36,646 nt of DNA from Neobacillus paridis (GTDB lineage Bacteria > Bacillota > Bacilli > Bacillales > Cytobacillaceae): positions 1 through 36,646 of the forward strand of contig NZ_JAESWB010000131.1 of NCBI RefSeq assembly GCF_016765675.1. The letters run 5' to 3'. Below the pieces are notes generated by a model. That model was not told where the DNA came from, made no database searches, and saw nothing but the letters and a program-made list of their open reading frames with translations. Made by a program: the position numbers and the translations under genes. Position 1 is the first letter of the stretch, and each line of letters starts with the position of its first letter. Of the stretch, positions 31,187-36,646 are shown piece after piece.

Positions 31187-32890
31187 ATGCTGCCAAGTAT
31201 ACAGGAAATTCTGCTCTTCCTATTTATTGGTGCGATTATCCAGGTCGTGGGACTGATAGCGGAAAAATTTCTTAAAAAGTTTGCCTATATCGTTGAGATT
31301 ATTGCCGCAGTCCTGACCATTGGCTATACCTTTTATCAATATTCATTTCCCGAGTGCTTCATTTACATCGGCTTTCTTTCCAGCGGCTACTTTGCCATAA
31401 CAACGTTAGCAGCAGGAAAGGAAAAATTTGATCAGCTGCAAGCGGAATTAAAGACTGTTGCGGTGGAAAAAATTGAGCTTCAACGGGGTTACATGCGGAT
31501 TGTGGCTGACTTTCTTGTCGTCGTACTCGTATTTTCCGGGGCTGTGTTATTTTTTGTGTACGGCCCTGAAAGCCCCTTAAAGTTTTTAATTATCTTTGGA
31601 CTAGTGAGCGTAGCAACTGAATTATGCAAGCGATTTTTCGCCTATAAGAGTGCCAACGTCTATTATTCTCGTTCTGACGAAATATTGTATATTGTATCAC
31701 GGTTCGAAGCACGCAAATTCCCGCTCTCGGACGTGGAACAACTGCGGTTGGAATCAACAGTTGACCTGTTAAGGCTGCATCCATTACTAACGCTGTTTAC
31801 CTCTAACACTGATTTCACCACCAGCTTTCATCAAGTGCTAAGGCTGTCATTACCAGGAGAAACGATTTATCTGACTGTTACCGAGCCGGAAAAATGGAAG
31901 GAAACATTTGAAGCCATGCGGCCATCGGCAGCGGAGCCGATCAAGGTTCTCCCGTTTTACCATAAAAAGAATCTCAAGCGTCTCCTTGGAAAGCTATATT
32001 TTGCCGCGACGGTAAAAGGGGTATCAGCTTATACGGGCCTACTTTTGGTCTTATATTATTTGAATGTCCCCGGATGGTTACTTGTTTCAATCGGACTGTT
32101 ATATTGGCTGATTAATCTTTATTTTTCCGATCAAATCTTAATGGTGGCCATGGATGCGAAGGAAACGACGGATCAGCGTTTAATTGAAATCTCGCAGCGG
32201 ATTTTTGAAAAAGCAGGAATCCCGAACGTGAGGGTATATGAAGCAGAATCGAGTGAATTCAATGGCCTGGCAACCGGTATGAATATCGGGAAGTCAATGG
32301 TGACCTTGACAACCGCAACGCTAAAGCTTCCGCTCGAAGTGATTGAAGGAATTTTGGCCCATGAAGCGATTCATGTGAAAAAACGCGATGTGTTATGGGG
32401 CCAGGTGTGGCGGTTCGGCTTTCTTCTGGCTGTCATCTCATTTGTTCTGTTTGTCATGGGCAATATTGACAATATCGAGGAATACAAGTTTCCGTTCTTC
32501 TTCATGATGTGGTTTTTGATGTTGCTTTTTCCCATCTATCAATCCTTTTGCTCACAGTGGATGGAGGTCCGCGCCGATCATTTAGGCGCCGCTCTGCTTG
32601 AAGGCGGACATGATCAAATGGCTGACAGCTTAGTGACATTGGCCAGATATCAGGATGAAGCACTGGTCAAATCAGTGGAATATAGCATGGTTGTCAAAGA
32701 GGATTCGAAAAAGGATATCTCTTCTTTAAAGCGAAATCCATTATTTCTCAGATTGATAGAATTTCAGTTCATGCCCCATCCTCCGATGTACTGGCGGGTG
32801 CAAACACTGCAGGAAAATCATGACGGCTGGGGAAAAGCCATGCTGCGCCGCTGGTTTGTTGACAGACTTCGGGAATCGGTAACCCGTTAA
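31187..32890 (+). CDS. Membrane M48-family metalloprotease with extended N-terminal module
   Basis: 567 residues. Two pairs of helices (about 5-27 and 33-75; 105-125 and 130-145) precede a soluble segment (about 155-245) whose strand pattern (YYSRSDEILYIVSRFEARKF, TIYLTVTEPEKW) resembles bacterial PH-like domains. Helices at 275-315 lead to the protease domain. HEAIH at 392-396 is the HExxH zinc motif and E460 in WMEVRAD is the third ligand, as in M48 (HtpX/Ste24-like) enzymes. Further helices follow the active site. It should cleave membrane or membrane-near proteins. M48 proteins of about 290 residues are usual, so this is a long variant. ATG follows AGGTGG. Confidence 0.8.
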   Translation: MLPSIQEILLFLFIGAIIQVVGLIAEKFLKKFAYIVEIIAAVLTIGYTFYQYSFPECFIYIGFLSSGYFAITTLAAGKEKFDQLQAELKTVAVEKIELQRGYMRIVADFLVVVLVFSGAVLFFVYGPESPLKFLIIFGLVSVATELCKRFFAYKSANVYYSRSDEILYIVSRFEARKFPLSDVEQLRLESTVDLLRLHPLLTLFTSNTDFTTSFHQVLRLSLPGETIYLTVTEPEKWKETFEAMRPSAAEPIKVLPFYHKKNLKRLLGKLYFAATVKGVSAYTGLLLVLYYLNVPGWLLVSIGLLYWLINLYFSDQILMVAMDAKETTDQRLIEISQRIFEKAGIPNVRVYEAESSEFNGLATGMNIGKSMVTLTTATLKLPLEVIEGILAHEAIHVKKRDVLWGQVWRFGFLLAVISFVLFVMGNIDNIEEYKFPFFFMMWFLMLLFPIYQSFCSQWMEVRADHLGAALLEGGHDQMADSLVTLARYQDEALVKSVEYSMVVKEDSKKDISSLKRNPLFLRLIEFQFMPHPPMYWRVQTLQENHDGWGKAMLRRWFVDRLRESVTR

Positions 32891-32932
32891 GGATTTGTGC
32901 CTATTGGAGTCACTATCCCAAAAAGAATCAAT

Positions 32933-33017
32933 CCCCTTGGTTTATTGGAAACTAAATGACAAACAATGTGTCAGAATATTATAATAAAATGTGAAACTAC
33001 TAAAATAAACCAAGGGG
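32933..33017. promoter_or_regulatory. Promoter flanked by a 14-bp inverted repeat, upstream of the acylase gene
   Basis: CCCCTTGGTTTATT (32933-32946) and AATAAACCAAGGGG (33004-33017) are perfect complements 57 bp apart. Between them lie ATGACA (32956-32961) and TATAAT (32980-32985), spaced 18 bp. The right arm includes the ribosome binding site AAGGGGG. Read-through RNA from upstream would fold and hide this site, while RNA from the local promoter would not. Confidence 0.65.
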
Positions 33018-33025
33018 GAAATTAA

Positions 33026-35437
33026 TTGAGTACAGATGTTGTGGTAAGACATAAGCGGCTTCCGCAAAAAAAGTTTAAGAAAATCACCCTTATTTCCTTG
33101 GGGGTGATTCTGGCATTGTTCATCATAGCCGTGATTTCCGCTTATATTTTTGTCAGAAGAAGTCTCCCGGTCACGGAAGGGGAAGTGGCTTTAAAAGGGT
33201 TGCAGCAAAAGCTCTCCGTCTATCGGGATGAAAATGGTGTGCCGCATATCGAAGCCAAAACTCTACATGATTTATATATGGCACAGGGGTATGTCACCGC
33301 CCAGGACCGAATGTTCCAAATGGATTTAAGTAGGAGACAGGCATCGGGACAGTTAAGCGAAGTAATCGGTGAGGCAACTGTTAATCAAGACAAATTTTTC
33401 CGAACGTTGGGCTTGCGCCGGGCAGCAGAAGCTTCTTATAATGCCTATTCAGCTGAAGCCAAAAATGTACTGCAATGGTATGCAGACGGCGTTAATGCCT
33501 ATATAAAAGATGCGAAGGAGAGCGGCAAGCTTCCGATTGAATTTACCTTTGCGGGATATGAGCCAAAGGAATGGACCCCAATTGATTCATTAACAATCGG
33601 AAAATATATGGCATTTGATTTGGGCGGCCACTGGGAAGGACAAGCATTCCGCTATTATTTGGCACAAAACTTCTCCGAGGAAAAGGCCTTGGATCTATTT
33701 CCATCCTATCCAAAGGATGGTCCAACCGTCATACAGGCTTTAAAACAGCAAAAGCTTGATATGGTAAAAAGCTTGGCATCAGCGGTGATCCCGAATGAAT
33801 GGAATGGCAGTAACAACTGGGTCGTTTCCGGAAAGAAGACGAAATCGGGATTTCCTTATTTGGCGGATGATCCCCATTTAGGCTTGGCAACGCCGGCAAT
33901 CTGGTATGAGTCCCACTTGAAGGCCGCGGATATGAACGTTAGCGGGGTGATTTTTGCCGGTGTACCAGGAATTATTTTAGGAAGAAATGACTACATCGCC
34001 TGGGGCGTCACCAATGTCGGCCCTGATGTGCAAGATTTATATATTGAAAAAAGAAACGCCGAGAACCCGATAGAATTTAAATATAACGGCAAATGGGAAC
34101 AGGCAAAGGTCATTCAGGAACCAATCAAGGTCAAAGGGAAAAAGACCTTAGCCTATGAGGTGGTGGTCACAAGACATGGCCCGATTATTTCAGAATTTGC
34201 CCATGATGACAAACCGGATACAGCGCTGGCAATGAGATGGACGGCATTGGATCCATCGGCAGAATTAGAGGCCGTGATGAAGTTTAATGTCGCAAAAAAC
34301 TGGGACGAATTTAAAGAGGCGCTAACCTATTTCCATACCCCGGCGCAAAATTTTGTTTTTGCCTCCACTGACGGTACGATTGCGTATCGTGCAAACGGGC
34401 TAATTCCGATTCGTAAAAAGGGCGACAGTTCTGTTCCAGTCCCCGGCTGGACAGACGAATATGAGTGGAAGGGGTATATCCCCTGGGATCAGTTGCCGAC
34501 TGTGGTGAACCCGGAAGAAGGATTCATTTCAACTGCCAATAATAAAGTTGTCGGGGAAGATTATCCATATCATCTTACGAATACATGGGCTCAGCCTTAT
34601 CGGCAGGAGCGGATCAGACAAGTGTTAACAAGCAAGGCTCAGTTTTCGGTTGATGATATGCTGGCACTGCAATTTGACCAGCATAACCTCCAGGCAGAAG
34701 AGTTCATGCCAATTTTTATTAAGAATTTAGATGGGCAAAAAGACCAGTGGCGGCCGATTGATAAAAAGGTGTACGAAATCATGAAGGATTGGAACTATGT
34801 CGATTCCAAAGAAGAAGCTGCCCCGCTTGTATTTCATTTATGGATGCAGGAAATTGGTAATGTCTTATTTGACGAAGATATTCCGGAGGAGATGCAGGGA
34901 TTATTTGAGGGCAGGGCGCAAATTGTCGATCAATTAATTCGCCGAGCGAACGAAGGTACCCCTGGACCTTGGATGCGGGATGCCGGCGGATTGGAAAAAG
35001 TTGTGTTAACGGCCTTTCAGCGGGCGGTTGATCGTTCCAGTGACATGCAGGGGAACACCCCTTCCGACTGGAAATGGGGTGAATTCCATGCTGTCCCATT
35101 TAATCATCCATTATCAGCGATCAAACCTTTAAATCTATTATTTAATTTTAAAGACCCCATTCCGATGGGCGGAAGCCGGGTGACCGTCGGTGCTGCCGGA
35201 TGGGATTCGAAGACCGGTGCGGTAAATCATGGTGCTGCCTGGCGCTCGGTCGTTGATCTGAAGGATTTAAGTAAAAGCTTTAATGTCGTCGGCCCGGGCC
35301 AATCCGGGCATGTCTTAAGCAAGTGGTACCATGATCAAATGGCCGACTGGACAACCGGAAAATATCATTTGACCTATACAGATCCCAGCAAGTATCGGGC
35401 CGATTCAGACAAGCTAATCCTGGCACCGAAAAAATAA
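33026..35437 (+). CDS. Penicillin acylase family Ntn hydrolase, membrane-anchored
   Basis: 803 residues. An N-terminal helix (about 20-42) acts as signal anchor, placing the enzyme outside. The alpha-chain region has VYRDENGVPHIEA, and QGYVTAQDRMFQMDLSRRQA. The autocatalytic nucleophile is probably S262 in EWNGSNNWVVSG, where the precursor is cut into two chains. Beta-chain motifs include PYLADDPHLGL, FAGVPGIILGRND and AWGVTNVGPDVQDLY. Members hydrolyse penicillins, acyl-homoserine lactones or other N-acyl amides; the substrate is unknown. TTG at 33026 follows AAGGGGG. It ends before two hairpins. Confidence 0.88.
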   Translation: MSTDVVVRHKRLPQKKFKKITLISLGVILALFIIAVISAYIFVRRSLPVTEGEVALKGLQQKLSVYRDENGVPHIEAKTLHDLYMAQGYVTAQDRMFQMDLSRRQASGQLSEVIGEATVNQDKFFRTLGLRRAAEASYNAYSAEAKNVLQWYADGVNAYIKDAKESGKLPIEFTFAGYEPKEWTPIDSLTIGKYMAFDLGGHWEGQAFRYYLAQNFSEEKALDLFPSYPKDGPTVIQALKQQKLDMVKSLASAVIPNEWNGSNNWVVSGKKTKSGFPYLADDPHLGLATPAIWYESHLKAADMNVSGVIFAGVPGIILGRNDYIAWGVTNVGPDVQDLYIEKRNAENPIEFKYNGKWEQAKVIQEPIKVKGKKTLAYEVVVTRHGPIISEFAHDDKPDTALAMRWTALDPSAELEAVMKFNVAKNWDEFKEALTYFHTPAQNFVFASTDGTIAYRANGLIPIRKKGDSSVPVPGWTDEYEWKGYIPWDQLPTVVNPEEGFISTANNKVVGEDYPYHLTNTWAQPYRQERIRQVLTSKAQFSVDDMLALQFDQHNLQAEEFMPIFIKNLDGQKDQWRPIDKKVYEIMKDWNYVDSKEEAAPLVFHLWMQEIGNVLFDEDIPEEMQGLFEGRAQIVDQLIRRANEGTPGPWMRDAGGLEKVVLTAFQRAVDRSSDMQGNTPSDWKWGEFHAVPFNHPLSAIKPLNLLFNFKDPIPMGGSRVTVGAAGWDSKTGAVNHGAAWRSVVDLKDLSKSFNVVGPGQSGHVLSKWYHDQMADWTTGKYHLTYTDPSKYRADSDKLILAPKK

Positions 35438-35747
35438 GGGACTGTGTCGGAAACCGGAAGTAAACAGAGCTACCTTAAAAAGTCAGGGGAAAACAGCTTA
35501 CCTTTGAATTTTTGAACATAAGGAATGCCAACCCTGCTGCTTGGCATTCCTAAAAAAGGGGCACCCAATAGGCTGGATTTCGGCTTATTGGAGCCCTTTC
35601 TATTTTCATTGGATAACGGTGTAACGCTCTTTTTAGGTGGCTTACATGGAACTTGAACAACAAATTTGAATTATTTGCTCGGTTGGTTTCTAACTAATTA
35701 CCCATGGACATACTGTGTACTAAGTATGTTTTATTGGGGTGATGGAG
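35438..35747. other. Intergenic region with two hairpins and an operator-like repeat
   Basis: I see no gene. It holds the 11-bp stem AGGAATGCCAA/TTGGCATTCCT (35521-35551), a terminator at 35559-35599, and ACATACT...AGTATGT (35708-35714 and 35723-35729) shortly before the next gene, which may be an operator. Ribosome binding site GGGGTGA at 35736-35742. Confidence 0.55.
35559..35599 (+). terminator. Terminator of the acylase gene
   Basis: GGGC, CCAATA and GC pair with GC, TATTGG and GCCC (arms 35559-35573 and 35583-35596, with one mismatch and one bulge), followed by TTTCTATTTTC. Confidence 0.7.
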
Positions 35748-36065
35748 ATGGAGAAATTAGCCGACTTGTGTTGGCAAGGGCTAACCTTACAGCATGTCTC
35801 ACATAAAAAAATTGTTGTTCCTTATTTAATATTTGTTTTGATGGCATTGTTGTTTGAACTATTCTTGTTGGTCTTATTTATTGGTACGGTCTATTGGAGT
35901 TACCTCTTTGGGGTTAAGCCCAGCTATGACTTTTTTATAAGCGGCGGGGTTTTAGGCCTAATGATCGTGATGACAGTAAGTGTATTGGTGGGAGTTTTGA
36001 AAAAAATTTTGAAATCACCCAAGATGGATGAAAGACAAAACACTTCCGAAACCGAGGCCAAATGA
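35748..36065 (+). CDS. Small two-helix membrane protein, unknown function
   Basis: 105 residues with two hydrophobic helices (about 24-52 and 62-85) and short charged ends; no recognised family. ATG at 35748 is preferred with GGGGTGA about 6 bases upstream; GTG at 35739 and ATG at 35742 are in frame but lie in that site. The last 18 codons (from about 36011), ending ERQNTSETEAK, and the TGA stop are formed by a degenerate unit of the 52-bp repeat that continues downstream, so the C-terminus is probably not ancestral. Confidence 0.6.
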   Translation: MEKLADLCWQGLTLQHVSHKKIVVPYLIFVLMALLFELFLLVLFIGTVYWSYLFGVKPSYDFFISGGVLGLMIVMTVSVLVGVLKKILKSPKMDERQNTSETEAK

Positions 36066-36520
36066 CCTTCATAAGGTGAATGAAGGACAAAACCACCACG
36101 AAACGGATGTCAAGTGTCCTTCATAAGGCGGATGAAGGACAAAGGCATCACGAAACCGAGGCTAAATGTCCTTCACAAGGCGGATGAAGGACAAAGGCAT
36201 CACGAAACCGAGGCTAAATGTCCTTCATAAGGTGGATGAAGGACAAAACCACCACGAAACCGAGGCCAAATGTCCTTCATAAAGTGAATGAAGGACAAAA
36301 CCATCACGAAACCGAGGCCAAGTGTCCTTCATAAGGCGGATGAAGGACAAAGGCATCACGAAACCGAGGCCAAATGACCTTCATAAGGCGGATGAAGGAC
36401 AAAGGCATCACGAAACCGAGGCCAAATGACCTTCATAAAGTGAATGAAGGACAAAGGCATCACGAAACCGAGGCCAAGTGTCCTTCATAAAGTGAATGAA
36501 GGACAAAATCACCACGAAAC
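36011..36520. repeat. 52-bp tandem hairpin array, nine units plus a degenerate one
   Basis: Units start at 36063, 36115, 36167, 36219, 36271, 36323, 36375, 36427 and 36479 with an exact 52-bp period; a degenerate unit occupies 36011-36062. Each has TGTCCTTCAT, a 7-base loop and ATGAAGGACA (a 10-bp stem, third base mismatched in units 1, 7 and 8), then a conserved linker with CACGAAACCGAGGC. Loops are AAGGCGG-like in five units and AA(A/G)GTGA in four. The ninth unit is cut after 42 bases by the IS. I see no coding sequence in it beyond the end of the upstream gene. Confidence 0.92.
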
Positions 36521-36646
36521 GATTAAGTCCGTATAATTGTGTAAAAATAATGAGTCATTTTATTCACTTTTGGCAACACTGTTTTCAACCACGATAAACA
36601 ATGAAAAGAGGAATAAAAATGACTCAAGTACAGTTTAACCTGAATA
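36521..36646 (+). mobile_element. IS256-family insertion sequence, right-edge partial copy
   Basis: Starts with the terminal repeat GATTAAGTCCGTATAATTGT inside the ninth 52-bp unit and runs off the edge. It is identical, in inverse orientation, to 2-127. The 5' part of the element with the ribosome binding site and the first transposase codons is present. Confidence 0.85.
36619..36646 (+). CDS. IS256-family transposase, N-terminal fragment
   Basis: ATG at 36619 behind AAGAGG opens MTQVQFNLN and is cut by the window edge. Same gene as the fragment at 1-29. Confidence 0.65.

Noticed and set aside
35521..35551. Intrinsic terminator
   Set aside because: The stem is perfect, but it is followed by A rather than T on the plus strand; the next hairpin at 35559-35599 is the better terminator.
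36063..36520. CRISPR array
   Set aside because: The period is regular, but the segments between hairpins are also repeated, so there are no unique spacers, and no cas gene is present.
1..36646. Composite transposon of 36 kb mobilised by the two IS copies
   Set aside because: Inverted IS copies at contig ends are better explained by assembly breaks; the inside is ordinary chromosomal gene content and the target duplications are not visible.

Overview
The window reads as chromosomal DNA of a low-GC, Gram-positive Bacillaceae bacterium (Bacillus or Neobacillus type). The evidence is strong GGAGG-type ribosome binding sites, frequent TTG and GTG starts, lipoproteins with Gram-positive lipoboxes, an fxsA gene, a YtrA-like GntR/ABC operon, OmpR-type two-component signalling and a LysM/M14 peptidoglycan peptidase. 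I see no rRNA, tRNA, phage or plasmid replication gene. Both edges are the same 126 bp in inverted orientation: the start of one IS256-family element, with its terminal repeat facing inward and the first codons of the transposase (MTQVQFNLN) running off each edge. The window is therefore probably an assembly contig that ends in two copies of a multicopy IS.

Layout. (1) 1-565: IS end, five TTATTAGCG boxes phased by about 21 bp, and a minus-strand remnant of a short-chain dehydrogenase. (2) 566-3042: overlapping genes for a PLP-dependent amino acid deaminase/aldolase and an FAD-linked aldonolactone-oxidase-type enzyme. (3) 3100-4850: an AT-rich block with a truncated glyoxalase-like gene and a MATE efflux pump. 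(4) 4860-6168: a leader with a strong intrinsic terminator in front of a DUF1646 cation transporter, a likely Na+ riboswitch arrangement. (5) 6365-11065: a secreted phosphoesterase lipoprotein, a TetR/MMPL efflux pair with two visible operators, and a DUF1648 membrane protein. (6) 11251-15060: a five-gene minus-strand ABC operon with a YtrA-like GntR repressor, two ATPases and two membrane subunits, behind a 17+17 bp palindromic operator. (7) 15303-19191: fxsA, MOSC, DJ-1/PfpI, a Qnr-like pentapeptide-repeat protein and an alpha/beta hydrolase.

(8) 19192-21805 is a decay zone: a frameshifted Nudix gene, a fragment of a sigma-54 activator, and a second PAS/AAA+ sigma-54 activator that has lost the end of its AAA+ domain and its DNA-binding domain. 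It lies divergent to (9) 22085-25383, two Pfam FAD_binding_2-type flavoprotein dehydrogenases of unknown substrate. (10) 25527-27780: LysM/M14 peptidase, then a methyltransferase behind tandem promoters and a terminator-like hairpin. (11) 27941-32890: a tightly coupled operon of response regulator, histidine kinase, LolA-like lipoprotein and a large membrane M48 protease, which looks like a self-contained envelope-sensing module and is the best candidate here for an undescribed system. (12) 33026-35437: a membrane-anchored penicillin-acylase-family Ntn hydrolase. (13) 35748-36520: a small membrane protein whose 3' end runs into a 52-bp hairpin tandem array (nine copies), interrupted by the right-hand IS.

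Taken together this is accessory chromosome rich in envelope-stress, efflux and detoxification functions, with local gene decay and several families of short dispersed repeats. All functional calls are from sequence motifs read by eye; no database search was run.
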